This document shows positions 1 to 8,704 of a stretch of DNA of 28,193 bases, piece after piece; position 1 is the stretch's first letter, and every line of letters begins with the position of its first letter. This DNA comes from a virus, in the IMG/VR virus record IMGVR_UViG_3300025769_000632, positions 1 through 28,193 of that record. One strand, 5' to 3'. Under the pieces are notes generated by a model, which did not search any database, was not told the origin of the DNA, and saw only the letters and a program-made list of their open reading frames with translations. Both the position numbers and the translations under genes were made by a program.

Positions 1-2
1 GT

Positions 3-887
3 TCATTTAGTGGTTCATTTACAGGAAGTTTACTTTCTACAAATGGGGTGATATCATCATCAGCACAAGTGGTGGGTAGTTTACCCATTGGTGTAATATC
101 GGGTTCAGACCAATTACCAAATGGTTTGATATCAAGTTCGGCACAATTACCAAACGGCTTGATATCTGGTTCAGCACAAATCGTACCAACTGATTTAACA
201 ATTGATTACTTTAATCTTTCAAATTTACCTGTTACAATCACTCCATTCCAAGCTAATTCAATTTTAGCAAATAGTGCATTGCGTAATAACTTTGCAACAA
301 ATGTAAAAAATAGATTAAACGCTGAGAATGTACTTAGTGGTTCATTAGAGGAACTACTGCCAGATGGTACTATAAGTGGTTCATCACAAATCACAGATGT
401 TGTTACAGATACATATATGTCTGCTTCTATAGCAGCATCGGGATTTGGTGATGTGCCTGATGGTACAATCTCATCATCCGCACAAATATCAGCATTAGGA
501 TACATCACACGTGCAGAAGAAACAAACAAACTAACAATTACAGGGAATCAACTAAGTATATCAAATGGTAATATTGTTACATTACCACAAGCGGGTGTTG
601 GTTCTGGTGCAAGTATATGGGATACTGGTTCGCAAGACCCTGGCGTATACACTTACCTTCAAACACAAAATAATCTAAAGGTAACTGGTAGTTTTGATAT
701 TCAAGGTGATTTAACGGTTAATGGTAAATCGGTATTCATACAAGATGTAGGTACTGATGATGGATTGGCAGTAGAAGTACAAGGTAGAATGAAAATATTA
801 GAGAAAGAATTAGCAGGATATATAGCATCAGCATCTATTCAAATAGGTGGTACTAAAGATTCTATAGATTGTGGGGGATTTTTCTGA
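3..887 (+). CDS. Tail fibre / virion surface protein, 5'-truncated
   Basis: The reading frame is open to the first bases of the window, so the gene begins upstream; the GTG at 48 is an internal valine codon rather than a convincing start. The visible 294 or so residues are rich in Ser, Gly, Thr and Asn. The first 60 hold four copies of a motif of the form G[VL]IS[GS]SxQ[VLI], and two more copies (PDGTISGSSQI, PDGTISSSAQI) follow. The C-terminal part (NLKVTGSFDIQGDLTVNGK) resembles the beta-rich segments of phage fibres. The end, IDCGGFF, resembles the end of the 3491-4645 product (IDGGNF). Composition, repeats and neighbours support a virion fibre component; which receptor or fibre position it serves cannot be told. 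Confidence 0.75.
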   Translation, partial: SFSGSFTGSLLSTNGVISSSAQVVGSLPIGVISGSDQLPNGLISSSAQLPNGLISGSAQIVPTDLTIDYFNLSNLPVTITPFQANSILANSALRNNFATNVKNRLNAENVLSGSLEELLPDGTISGSSQITDVVTDTYMSASIAASGFGDVPDGTISSSAQISALGYITRAEETNKLTITGNQLSISNGNIVTLPQAGVGSGASIWDTGSQDPGVYTYLQTQNNLKVTGSFDIQGDLTVNGKSVFIQDVGTDDGLAVEVQGRMKILEKELAGYIASASIQIGGTKDSIDCGGFF

Positions 888-895
888 TAATCTAT

Positions 896-905
896 CATAT
901 TTATA
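896..905 (+). promoter_or_regulatory. Putative late promoter element CATATTTATA
   Basis: Copy of the recurrent decamer, 48 bases before the ATG at 954. No TTTG box is seen about 20 bases upstream. It serves the 954-3473 gene and possibly the genes after it up to 6906. Confidence 0.5.
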
Positions 906-953
906 AAGGATAATGGCGAGATATCGCACATAGATACATAATGGGATAAAAAT

Positions 954-3473
954 ATGGCTCAAACAATTAAACATAGAAGAGGTTCGATATCAGGCGTATC
1001 AAGTATTACCTCTTTTGGTGAAGCAGAAGTAGTAATCGGTAGTGGTTCGGTAGATTCAAAAGTAAATGGACCAATAGTTTATATAGGTAAACCGGGTGGA
1101 ACAAACGCAGCAAACGATTATGTACCTGTATCTAAATTATATGCGGGTTCTGGTATACCCAGTATGCTTTCTGCAGAATATGGTTCTACCTTAAATGGAT
1201 TACCATACTACGATACAACAAATAAAAAACTGTACATTTTAGGTTCAAGTGGTGATGGCACATCAGGACATACTGAAATCATAATCACAACTGCATCATT
1301 ACAAAACTTTGATACTCATGTATCAGCATCAGCTGCAGCTGCGGGATTTGGTAGTGGTGGAAGTGGTATTTTTGAGCTAGTATCTGGTACAATATACGCA
1401 TCATCTGATAAGAACTTACAAATTAGTGGTTCTGGTGGTAAATACGCATTAGAAGTATCAGAATCGGTTCATGCATACAACATTAATGCAGGTAATCCAA
1501 CTTCTAATGCTTGGCAAACAAACTTAGATGGTTCATACTTTAACAATTTTGATGCAAATACTGATGTATCTGAGATTTTAAGATTTGTTGCAGGATTGTT
1601 ATCATCATCGGCTGCAAATCCTACTGCAAATACAAGAACTTACAATAGTATTTCCGAAAATAAAACATTGGGGTCAACATCCGCTACGCCAGCTGGATAT
1701 GTTCCACAAGATAATGATATAGATGATATCCAATACTTAATTGATAAGGGATTCGCATCAGAGGGGGGTACTTTATTCCCAGGTAAAACAATTTACTCAT
1801 CAGCTACCCCATTAATTTCATACACATCAGTAGCTGGTGGTTCTTCAGATGTAGAATCATCAGATGATGACCAATTATTTGGATTGGGCGGATTGAGTAG
1901 TGGTGCTGGTACTGAATTTAGAGTAAGTGGTTCGCACGATTGGAGTTTTTATCAATCTCAAACAGCTATTAGTGGTGATACTGCTACCGAAACATCACAT
2001 TCGGCTCAGATATTAAGTAACTCAACATTAGATACCACATCTAATGGATTAACACTTGGTAAGATTAATACTGTAAACCCAGCTGTAATACCAGCGGCAT
2101 TCCAAGATGGTAAATTTGTATCAGTTTTCAGTAAAAACTTAGTAAACTGGACAGCTCAATCATTATCATCTGTATCGGCATCCGGTCAGTATAAAATTGA
2201 TACTACAATTGGAATCGCAACTGGTTCTCAAAGTGGATATGTTGATAAAACTGCTAGTGAAACTATTTTCTGGGCACCTGTATCTACAATTAATTCAAAT
2301 TTAGGTTCACAAACCATCGCTGGTTCAAATGTTGGTGTAACTGCATTAACATTAACATCGGGTTCTCTATCAGGAGCACCATATATTAGTGGTGGTACGT
2401 GGAGATTGGTTGGAAGTGCTAGTGGATTATTCGAACCAATGTATGTTGCATCAACTACAATAGTAGATACTTCAATTGGTAGCACTTCAGGATATACAAT
2501 ATCAAAATCATCGGGTACCGATGCGGTGAGCACTTCTGGTGGAACAATCCAAACGGCTAACGCTGTTTATAGTAATGATGGTACTTCAGTAAGAACTACA
2601 TCAACTGTTCCGTTTAGAACTGATAACGTACACATTAACGCTGTTTACTCAATTAGTGGAACGGGTGATACATTCTCAGAATCAGGATTTAGTGATACAT
2701 CATATACACTAACATTCAGAGGAAGAAACAGAAGTGGTACACAATCTAACTTATCAGTACAAACTGTAAATCTACATACTGCAGGAACATTTGGGCAGGA
2801 TGCTGCTAGTGGTTCTATGGGATACTTCGGTGGCGGAACGGCTTCAACTACACTGGTTGAAAGATTTACAAACGAAACATACAGAAGAGCTATTTCAAAC
2901 TCAACAACATTAAGTACATCTTGGAACTCAGATTCGTTACTTACATTAGGTAATGGTGGTGATTTGCAAGTTAAGCCGGGTTATTTGGTAAACCCAGAAT
3001 CTACAAATAGATATTGGTATGATGATGGTTCATATAACGCATCGCACGTAAAGTGGTATCTAAGAGAATTTGATACAAACGCAGCTGCTGGATTAAGCGA
3101 ATTGGTAATTGATTTAAATCCTGATACATCAGCAGATTTAACAACGTTTGATGATACTACTTCGGGTAAAATTGCAGTTGGTGTAATCTTCAGCGCAACT
3201 AATTCAGTAATCTATGATGCTGTTAAGGGTGATGGTTCATATGGTGGAAGTTTGAATTCACAATCAACTGGTAACACAAATCCATTTAGTGATTCGGTTA
3301 ACGTTAGAGGTGATTTCTCATCAATAACAAATTCAAATGGTACTTTAACATTAGGATTGAGTGGTGCTGCGGGACAGGAAATTGACGCAACAAATGATAA
3401 AATTTGGTTATTGGTAAGATACATAGGTACACCATCAAACACATTAGAAAGAATAACGGTTTCAGCATCGTAA
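954..3473 (+). CDS. Large virion surface / tail-fibre-like protein (839 aa)
   Basis: An 839-residue Ser/Thr/Gly/Asn-rich protein with no membrane segment. The N-terminus (MAQTIKHRRGSISG followed by a segment ending KVNGPIVYIGKPGG) has the pattern of the short N-terminal module found on many phage fibres, IKxRRG then a GE..V..G..YIG strand pair; the 4664-5059 product has a related start. The rest looks like long beta-structured adhesin sequence, with repeated GSTSGY/GSQSGY-like segments. The C-terminal third is richer in Trp, Tyr and Arg (NRYWYDDGSY, HVKWYLREFD), which suits a folded receptor-binding domain. I recognise no enzymatic motif. The start is supported by GGGA eight bases upstream and the promoter-like element at 896. 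A host-recognition role is inferred from context. Confidence 0.75.
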   Translation: MAQTIKHRRGSISGVSSITSFGEAEVVIGSGSVDSKVNGPIVYIGKPGGTNAANDYVPVSKLYAGSGIPSMLSAEYGSTLNGLPYYDTTNKKLYILGSSGDGTSGHTEIIITTASLQNFDTHVSASAAAAGFGSGGSGIFELVSGTIYASSDKNLQISGSGGKYALEVSESVHAYNINAGNPTSNAWQTNLDGSYFNNFDANTDVSEILRFVAGLLSSSAANPTANTRTYNSISENKTLGSTSATPAGYVPQDNDIDDIQYLIDKGFASEGGTLFPGKTIYSSATPLISYTSVAGGSSDVESSDDDQLFGLGGLSSGAGTEFRVSGSHDWSFYQSQTAISGDTATETSHSAQILSNSTLDTTSNGLTLGKINTVNPAVIPAAFQDGKFVSVFSKNLVNWTAQSLSSVSASGQYKIDTTIGIATGSQSGYVDKTASETIFWAPVSTINSNLGSQTIAGSNVGVTALTLTSGSLSGAPYISGGTWRLVGSASGLFEPMYVASTTIVDTSIGSTSGYTISKSSGTDAVSTSGGTIQTANAVYSNDGTSVRTTSTVPFRTDNVHINAVYSISGTGDTFSESGFSDTSYTLTFRGRNRSGTQSNLSVQTVNLHTAGTFGQDAASGSMGYFGGGTASTTLVERFTNETYRRAISNSTTLSTSWNSDSLLTLGNGGDLQVKPGYLVNPESTNRYWYDDGSYNASHVKWYLREFDTNAAAGLSELVIDLNPDTSADLTTFDDTTSGKIAVGVIFSATNSVIYDAVKGDGSYGGSLNSQSTGNTNPFSDSVNVRGDFSSITNSNGTLTLGLSGAAGQEIDATNDKIWLLVRYIGTPSNTLERITVSAS

Positions 3474-3490
3474 TATAAAGAGGAATAACA

Positions 3491-4645
3491 ATGGCATATA
3501 ATTCAAATAACAGGTCGGAACGATTACTACAAGGTAGACGATTTACAACCGATGAACTTACACTAACACAAGAAGCATTTACTGATGTTTTTGATTTGGG
3601 TGCTGGTGAGATTTATACCGATGATGGTTTAATTCCAACTGGCTCAACGCAATTACCATATAGTGGTTCATCACAAGATGGTGGTATCGTATCTGGTAGT
3701 GTAGTAAACCCATCTATTGGAACGGATGTTGCCGTATTGAAATATTGGTACAGACACAAACTAAGACCAGCTAAAAATGGTAATAGAGAAGTGTATTACT
3801 TTACTGAATCTGAACCTACCTCTTTAACTGATACTGTTGGTAATGATGGTTTGATTGAAAGTGACCAATTAACAAACTTTATATCTTCAAAATATATTAT
3901 AGCAACAGATTCACCAAATACAACAGAAGGTTTACAGCCAGGATATAAAATTCAGGTATTCAAAAGTACAGCAGCTTCGGCGGGTTCAATTACCGAAGGT
4001 GCATCAAGCCCATCGGAATTTGTATTTGATTATAAGACGGGTGTTTTGACTTGGGTTGATGGAAATATTCCAACATCAAACCAATACGTTTATATGACCG
4101 TTTATCAATACGTTGGTAGAACACTTCGTTCACAGATTGATGATGGTTCAATTGGTGGTGGTGGTAGTTCAACTGATATTTCAGCATTGAACACATTCAC
4201 TGGTTCAGCTCAAACAAGCATCGATGCACTTAATGCAGCAACTTCATCATACCTAACATCAGTTCCATCTGGAACAATTAGTGGTTCACAACAGATTACT
4301 GATTTTGGATTTATTTCATCATCATCTGAGGTAGACTTTACTAGTATTACAAATGTTCCATCGGGATTAGTATCTGGCTCAGCTCAAATTATTGCTGGAT
4401 TACCAGATGGTGTGGTTAGTGGTTCTGCTCAAACTGTTGCTAACTTAGTTGGACAGGATGTAGTTGTAACATCGTTGACTGCTGAGACTTACATTATTAG
4501 CTCATCGGTAACATTTATGACTACATCATTTAGTAGTGGTTCTACAATTTTTGGTGATGATATTACAGATACGCACCAAATGACGGGTTCATTATTTGTA
4601 TCGGGGAGTATTTCATTTTATGAAATTGATGGTGGAAACTTCTAA
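3491..4645 (+). CDS. Virion structural / fibre-associated protein with SGSxQI repeats
   Basis: 384 residues. The N-terminal half (about 1-215) is a more ordinary folded region, with LKYWYRHKLRPA near residue 80 and the run FDYKTGVLTWVDG followed by YVYMTVYQYVGRTL near 180-210; it looks like an anchoring or collar domain. After a GGGGSS linker the C-terminal part is made of fibre repeats: SGTISGSQQI, SGLVSGSAQI and DGVVSGSAQT. These match the repeats in the truncated gene at the window start. An AGAGGA ribosome site lies just before ATG 3491. A virion fibre or fibre-connector role is inferred from composition and neighbours; no database family is claimed. Confidence 0.72.
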   Translation: MAYNSNNRSERLLQGRRFTTDELTLTQEAFTDVFDLGAGEIYTDDGLIPTGSTQLPYSGSSQDGGIVSGSVVNPSIGTDVAVLKYWYRHKLRPAKNGNREVYYFTESEPTSLTDTVGNDGLIESDQLTNFISSKYIIATDSPNTTEGLQPGYKIQVFKSTAASAGSITEGASSPSEFVFDYKTGVLTWVDGNIPTSNQYVYMTVYQYVGRTLRSQIDDGSIGGGGSSTDISALNTFTGSAQTSIDALNAATSSYLTSVPSGTISGSQQITDFGFISSSSEVDFTSITNVPSGLVSGSAQIIAGLPDGVVSGSAQTVANLVGQDVVVTSLTAETYIISSSVTFMTTSFSSGSTIFGDDITDTHQMTGSLFVSGSISFYEIDGGNF

Positions 4646-4663
4646 AACTAAAGGATTCCACAG

Positions 4664-5059
4664 ATGGCCGCAACTAATACCATTAAACTAAAAAGGAGTA
4701 ATGTACAGTCCAATGTTCCAAGCTTAGGCGATTTAACATTGGGTGAATTGGCTGTCAATACTTTTGATGGTAAGGTTTTTATAAAGAAAAACGATGGTTC
4801 GGATTCATTAGAAACAATTGTTACAACTCATGCACAGATAACGGGTTCAATTGAACTTACATCAGCAGTAACTTCATCATTTCAACTTATAACCAACGAT
4901 TCTCCGACTGGAGACTTATTAACTATTAGAGTGGGTGGTGATGATAAAGTAACAGTGAATTCGGATGGTACATTTATAATAAAAGAAGTAAATACACTTC
5001 CAACTGGAGAATTCGGTGGGCTTGCTGTAAGTGGAAGTAATTTTTTCATATACTTATAA
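4664..5059 (+). CDS. Short fibre-type protein (131 aa)
   Basis: Small protein starting with a sequence typical of phage fibre N-termini: TIKLKRSNVQSNVPSLGDL, then LGELAVNTFDGKVFIKKNDG. This pattern (IKLKRS...P....L..GELA.NT.DGK.FIK) recurs at the head of many phage fibre and tropism proteins. The middle is a short beta-rich stretch and the C-terminus (FGGLAVSGSNFFIYL) parallels the C-terminus of the next gene (VGNIRVESSEIYIYV). It is therefore a miniature fibre with an N-terminal attachment module and a C-terminal cap but no long shaft. An AAGGA ribosome site precedes the ATG. Confidence 0.7.
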   Translation: MAATNTIKLKRSNVQSNVPSLGDLTLGELAVNTFDGKVFIKKNDGSDSLETIVTTHAQITGSIELTSAVTSSFQLITNDSPTGDLLTIRVGGDDKVTVNSDGTFIIKEVNTLPTGEFGGLAVSGSNFFIYL

Positions 5060-5076
5060 TGGAAAAGATATTTTTT

Positions 5077-5086
5077 AATATTTATT
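5077..5086 (+). promoter_or_regulatory. Weak match to the late promoter element (AATATTTATT)
   Basis: The 82-base gap before 5142 holds AATATTTATT, two mismatches from the recurrent decamer, 55 bases before the start codon. It is the poorest of the series and may be chance in AT-rich DNA. Confidence 0.25.
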
Positions 5087-5141
5087 GTTAAACACATATA
5101 ACTAACGTTCGAATAGAACACATTTAAAAGAGGAAACTAAA

Positions 5142-6701
5142 ATGGCAGAATGGAAAAAGGTCATAGTTAGTGGTAGTAATATATCACAACTTAACAACGA
5201 TTTGAACTATGTAGCATCAACGGGTGGTGGTATTGTATCAGGTTCATCACAAATTACAATGGGTGGAGACCTATCAGGCACCGCAAACAACGCACAAATC
5301 GTGGCGGCCGCTGTAGGAACATCCGAACTCGCATCCAACGCAGTAACAACTGTTAAGATTACAGATGCAAACGTAACAGCGGCTAAACTTGCATCCAACG
5401 CAGTAACAACTGTTAAAATTGCAGCTGATGCAGTAACTCAAGCTAAGATTGCTGATGATGCAGTAGGTGCAGACCAATTAGCATCAGATTCAGTAGTAGA
5501 AGCATCTATTGTAGATGGAAACGTAACAAATGCAAAATTAGCAAATAACGCTGTGGCTACGGCAAACATTGTAGATGCAAACGTAACAGCAGCTAAACTT
5601 GCAACCAACGCAGTAACAACTGCTAAGATTACAGATGCAAACGTAACAAACGCAAAACTTGCAAACTCTGCAATCACAATAGCTGGAACTTCGACTAGTT
5701 TAGGTGGTTCAATTACAGCAGCAACAATACTAACGGGTACTGATGTAATATCAGGTTCAGCTGGTGTAACTATGGGTGGTGATTTATCAGGCCCTGCATC
5801 CAATGCACAAATCGTATCAGGCGCTGTAACTTCAACAGAACTTGCAACTAACGCAGTAACTACTATTAAGATTACAGATTTAAACGTAACTGAAGGTAAA
5901 CTTGCTGATAGCGCGGTATCAACCGATAAAATCGCAGCTGATGCAGTAAATGGTGATAAAATCGCTGATGACTCAATTAATTCAGAACACTACGTTGATT
6001 TATCTATCGATGCAGCTCATATTGCAGCCCTTGCAGTAACAGAAGCAAAAATCAATGGTGGAGCTGTAACAACTGCAAAACTTGCAGCTGATGCAGTAAC
6101 TAACGCTAAGTTAGCAGACGACGCAGTTCAAACAGCTAACATTGTAGATTTAAACGTAACAACCGCAAAACTTGCAAACGATGCAGTAACAGATGCAAAA
6201 CTTGCAGACAACGCAGTTGGAGCAGAGCATATTCAAGCAAACGCAGTAGGTACATCTGAATTAGCAGCAACCATCGCAGGTTCACATACATTCTTTGCAT
6301 TGACAACAACAGGTGATATGGTAGTTGGTGGTAGTTTATCTGTAGCTGGTACAACAACAACTATTAACACTACTAATTTAACGGTAGATGACCAATTAAT
6401 TCTATTAAATTCAGGATCTTCAGGAACAGGCGATTCAGGTATTGTGTTTGGAGGTTCTAATGGTACTGCAAACGTTGGTAGTGCACTTGTACACGATGAT
6501 TCAGAGCAGAGACTTAGGTATCTTACTGGAAACATTGACCCATCATCTACTGGTAACTTCTTTATACCAGCAGCAGGCAACGCGAACTTCTACTCAATTG
6601 TAGGTGCATTTGAAGGTTCAGAAGCAAATGCAGCACTTGCAGAGGCTGATAAAGTAGGTAACATCAGAGTTGAATCATCAGAGATTTACATTTACGTTTA
6701 A
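5142..6701 (+). CDS. Tail fibre with decapeptide-repeat shaft (519 aa)
   Basis: The N-terminus MAEWKKVIVSGSNISQLNND is shared in pattern with the fibre at 8808 (MPNWKKVITSGSDATLNSLN), suggesting a common attachment module. Residues 55-174 and 226-375 are two arrays of a 10-residue repeat, consensus [DNS].AVT.AK[IL]A, 12 and 15 units. Each array is preceded by GGDLSG.A.NAQIV. A spacer with ISGSAGVTMGG separates them. Residues about 380-519 form a non-repeat C-terminal domain (TTTINTTNLTVDDQLILLNSG, then VFGGSNGTANVGSAL) of a kind seen in marine phage fibres. AGAGGA lies ahead of the ATG. Likely role is an elongated shaft with a distal domain; the receptor is unknown. No S74 chaperone is present, unlike in 8808-10499. 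Confidence 0.82.
   Translation: MAEWKKVIVSGSNISQLNNDLNYVASTGGGIVSGSSQITMGGDLSGTANNAQIVAAAVGTSELASNAVTTVKITDANVTAAKLASNAVTTVKIAADAVTQAKIADDAVGADQLASDSVVEASIVDGNVTNAKLANNAVATANIVDANVTAAKLATNAVTTAKITDANVTNAKLANSAITIAGTSTSLGGSITAATILTGTDVISGSAGVTMGGDLSGPASNAQIVSGAVTSTELATNAVTTIKITDLNVTEGKLADSAVSTDKIAADAVNGDKIADDSINSEHYVDLSIDAAHIAALAVTEAKINGGAVTTAKLAADAVTNAKLADDAVQTANIVDLNVTTAKLANDAVTDAKLADNAVGAEHIQANAVGTSELAATIAGSHTFFALTTTGDMVVGGSLSVAGTTTTINTTNLTVDDQLILLNSGSSGTGDSGIVFGGSNGTANVGSALVHDDSEQRLRYLTGNIDPSSTGNFFIPAAGNANFYSIVGAFEGSEANAALAEADKVGNIRVESSEIYIYV
5304..5663 (+). repeat. 30-bp (10-codon) tandem repeat array 1, 12 units
   Basis: Units read SNAVTTVKIT, DANVTAAKLA, SNAVTTVKIA, ADAVTQAKIA and so on. 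DNA identity is high between some units: the 26 bases from 5331 recur exactly from 5391, 60 bases later. Confidence 0.9.
5817..6266 (+). repeat. 30-bp (10-codon) tandem repeat array 2, 15 units
   Basis: Same repeat as array 1 (TNAVTTIKIT, DLNVTEGKLA, DSAVSTDKIA to ANAVGTSELA), more diverged in the middle (DDSINSEHYV, DLSIDAAHIA). It is introduced by the same GGDLSG.A.NAQIV lead-in, suggesting duplication of a lead-in plus array block. Confidence 0.88.
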
Positions 6702-6726
6702 TATTTAATCAAAAAAGTTATAGAGT

Positions 6727-6906
6727 ATGGGACTTTCAAATATAAGACGTAAAGATACAATTGAATCTAAAGTTGAGCATCAATTTACAAATGAGGAGTT
6801 AGATTTCCTCTTACAATTAATTGCCAACTCTTCATTTGAAGGAAAAGATGTACAACTTGTGTATCAAACGGCATTGAAGATTCAAAATCTGATTAAAAAC
6901 GGATAA
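6727..6906 (+). CDS. Small conserved-type phage protein, 59 aa, unknown function
   Basis: A short gene starting MGLSNIRRKDTIESKV, followed by FTNEELDFLLQLIANSSFEG and KDVQLVYQTALKIQNLI, ending at TAA 6904-6906. The sequence is a plausible small helical protein, with two amphipathic helices joined by the NSSFEGKD turn. Small proteins of this pattern (E.L.FLL.LI..SSF.G.D....Y.T..K.Q) are familiar in marine phage genomes, but I know of no function. It lies 25 bases after the fibre gene and ends immediately before a strong terminator, so it is the last gene of that unit. The ribosome site is weak (TAGAG). Confidence 0.65.
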   Translation: MGLSNIRRKDTIESKVEHQFTNEELDFLLQLIANSSFEGKDVQLVYQTALKIQNLIKNG

Positions 6907-6911
6907 AACAG

Positions 6912-6940
6912 AAACCCCCACAGAAATGTGGGGGTTTTTT
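6912..6940 (+). terminator. Intrinsic terminator
   Basis: Perfect 11-bp stem, AAACCCCCACA with TGTGGGGGTTT, closing a GAAA tetraloop and running into six T residues. It lies 5 bases after the 59-aa gene and ends the first fibre unit. Confidence 0.93.
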
Positions 6941-6959
6941 GATTTAATATTATGAATTA

Positions 6960-6969
6960 CATATTTATA
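6960..6969 (+). promoter_or_regulatory. Putative late promoter element CATATTTATA
   Basis: Exact copy of the recurrent decamer, 19 bases after the terminator and 22 bases before ATG 6992. A TTTG at 6938-6941, 18 bases upstream, could act as a -33 box, but it is also the end of the terminator T-tract. Confidence 0.55.
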
Positions 6970-6991
6970 CTAAAGAATAAAAGGTATAGAT

Positions 6992-7234
6992 ATGTCTAGA
7001 AATTATATGATTCTATCTACTTCCGAAACGGGAAGTGTTAATTACAATGAAGTACTACAATCAGGTTCAGATACACACAGAACAGACGCAAGTGGTTCTT
7101 TAACCTTTGTGAAGTGGGAAGGGGAAAGTGTTCCAGCATCTATAAATGCCCTTACAACAAAAGATGGGCCATATACATACTCAGAAATGGTAAATATATT
7201 AACGGGTTCAGATTGGGCCGCAGAAGAGAGTTAA
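6992..7234 (+). CDS. Small protein in fibre cassette, 80 aa, unknown function
   Basis: Starts MSRNYMILSTSETGSVNYNE and ends LTGSDWAAEES. The composition, LSTSE..SVNYNEV.QSG followed by FVKWEG and PYTYSEM, suggests a small globular protein with beta strands rather than a fibre. The first gene after a terminator and promoter-like site, with AAAGG ahead of the start. It lies 3 bases before the LamG pair, so it is probably co-expressed with them. I do not recognise the family; a virion accessory role is inferred only from position. Confidence 0.6.
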   Translation: MSRNYMILSTSETGSVNYNEVLQSGSDTHRTDASGSLTFVKWEGESVPASINALTTKDGPYTYSEMVNILTGSDWAAEES

Positions 7235-7237
7235 GAT

Positions 7238-7954
7238 ATGAAAGTAGGACCAAAACTTTTAGGTAGTGAAAACGTAGTTTTTTCTATAGATGCGGGGAAT
7301 CAAAAATCATACACTGGTTCAGGAAGTGGTTGGCGTAATAAAGCGGGGCGTGGTTCAAATGGTACATTAGAAAATGGAACTACATACAATACCACAGCAT
7401 TAGGTTGTATGGATTTTGATGGTACTGATGATTTTGCCTCTATTGAAGTAGATACATCTGTATTTAACTACCAGTCTCCATTTACAATCTCTTGTTGGTT
7501 TTATATTGATAGTTTAGTAAGTTCTACAAATGCAAGGTTGTGGGATAAAAGTGATGAAGCTACAACCGGGAGGCGCGCGGATAGAGAACGAACTGATGCG
7601 GGGTTCTCACTTTTAATCAAAACCGATGGTACTAACAACACATTAGTTCCAGCATTAGATGGAGCACAAACATCAATGGCAGTCGCAGTTGATACACTAA
7701 GATGGAATCATATAGCAGTAGTATATAATACCAACTCAGTTTCACTAATGATAAATGGTGGTTCAGCTACAACAACATCACATAGTGGTAATCTATCAAA
7801 CATTACAACAACCAACAATTTAACGATTGGTAATGTATTGAGAGGGAATCGACCATTAGGTGGTAAAGTAAGTAATTTACAAATATACAGTAAAGTACTA
7901 ACTAACAGTGAAAATAATAATAATTATAGAGTTACAAAAAATAGATATCAATAA
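7238..7954 (+). CDS. LamG / concanavalin-like domain protein 1
   Basis: 238 residues that form essentially one laminin-G/concanavalin A-like jelly-roll domain. Diagnostic segments: VFSIDAGNQKSYTGSG near residue 14; CMDFDGTDDFASI near 57-69, the usual FDG.DD strand; FTISCWFYIDS near 80-90, the usual FT.S.W.[YF] strand; LRWNHIAVVYN and SLMINGG near 150-170; and KVSNLQIYSKVLTN near the C-terminus. Domains of this kind bind glycans or proteins; on a phage they are commonly fibre tips or decorations. It has no signal peptide. A sister gene follows 3 bases later. A virion location and glycan binding are inference. Confidence 0.8.
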   Translation: MKVGPKLLGSENVVFSIDAGNQKSYTGSGSGWRNKAGRGSNGTLENGTTYNTTALGCMDFDGTDDFASIEVDTSVFNYQSPFTISCWFYIDSLVSSTNARLWDKSDEATTGRRADRERTDAGFSLLIKTDGTNNTLVPALDGAQTSMAVAVDTLRWNHIAVVYNTNSVSLMINGGSATTTSHSGNLSNITTTNNLTIGNVLRGNRPLGGKVSNLQIYSKVLTNSENNNNYRVTKNRYQ

Positions 7955-7957
7955 ATT

Positions 7958-8704
7958 ATGGCAATTTTTAGAGCACCAAATATACCAACCGATAATTTAG
8001 TATCATGCGTAGACCCCGCAAATCACAAATCATACGACCCGAGCGAACCGTTTTCGTATGATATTGTTTCAAACACTAATTCTACTTTCAGCCAAATTAA
8101 TAGTGCCGGTGTTATATTGAATGATACTGTCGGACCAAGATGGTCGTTAAATGGGTCAAATCAGTACATCAAAGGAAACTCAATTCCAAATGGTACACGT
8201 CCAACCGAGTCTGAATTACAGGCAAGCGGATATACAGTTCACGCATGGATACTTCCTGAACAGAATGATGGGGGTATTTTTAGCAATGACGGTGGGGCAC
8301 AATCAATATATTATGGGCTAGATACATTCATAAATGCATCGGGAAATTTAGGTATGGGTAAATATGATGGAGGTGGTTCAAATCCTTCAGATAGACTTAC
8401 TGTGCTTTCAACCGCTACTATACAATTGAACAAATGGCACTTTGTATCATTTTCTTGGTTTGATGCAGTAACCACTGGTAAATGGGCTATATTCCAAAAT
8501 GGAAGTCAACTCTCTACATCTGCATCGGGAACAGGAGGTTCGCTCGCATATGGTACAGGAACTCGTGGTGGAATTGGAATAAAACGTACTAGTTATTTTG
8601 GCGGAGGAATTGGTGCGGTTTGGATATATAATAAATTCCAAAGTATTGATACTCACAAACAAATTTACGAAAGAACCAAACAGAAATATAACAACCCTGC
8701 TTAA
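7958..8704 (+). CDS. LamG / concanavalin-like domain protein 2
   Basis: 248 residues, same architecture as its upstream neighbour but clearly diverged: NLVSCVDPANHKSYDPSE near residue 13, WSLNGSNQYI near 62-71 in place of FDG.DD, YTVHAWILPEQ near 92, LNKWHFVSFSWFD near 152, WAIFQNGSQL, and AVWIYNKFQSIDTHKQIYE near the C-terminus. This fits a tandem duplication followed by divergence at the surface. It probably binds a glycan or another virion protein; the ligand is unknown. It is the last gene before a weak hairpin. Confidence 0.78.
   Translation: MAIFRAPNIPTDNLVSCVDPANHKSYDPSEPFSYDIVSNTNSTFSQINSAGVILNDTVGPRWSLNGSNQYIKGNSIPNGTRPTESELQASGYTVHAWILPEQNDGGIFSNDGGAQSIYYGLDTFINASGNLGMGKYDGGGSNPSDRLTVLSTATIQLNKWHFVSFSWFDAVTTGKWAIFQNGSQLSTSASGTGGSLAYGTGTRGGIGIKRTSYFGGGIGAVWIYNKFQSIDTHKQIYERTKQKYNNPA

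Noticed and set aside
5304-6266. Regular short repeats that might be read as a CRISPR array.
   Set aside because: Repeats are in frame within one fibre gene, there are no unrelated spacers of constant length between identical repeats, and no cas gene is present.
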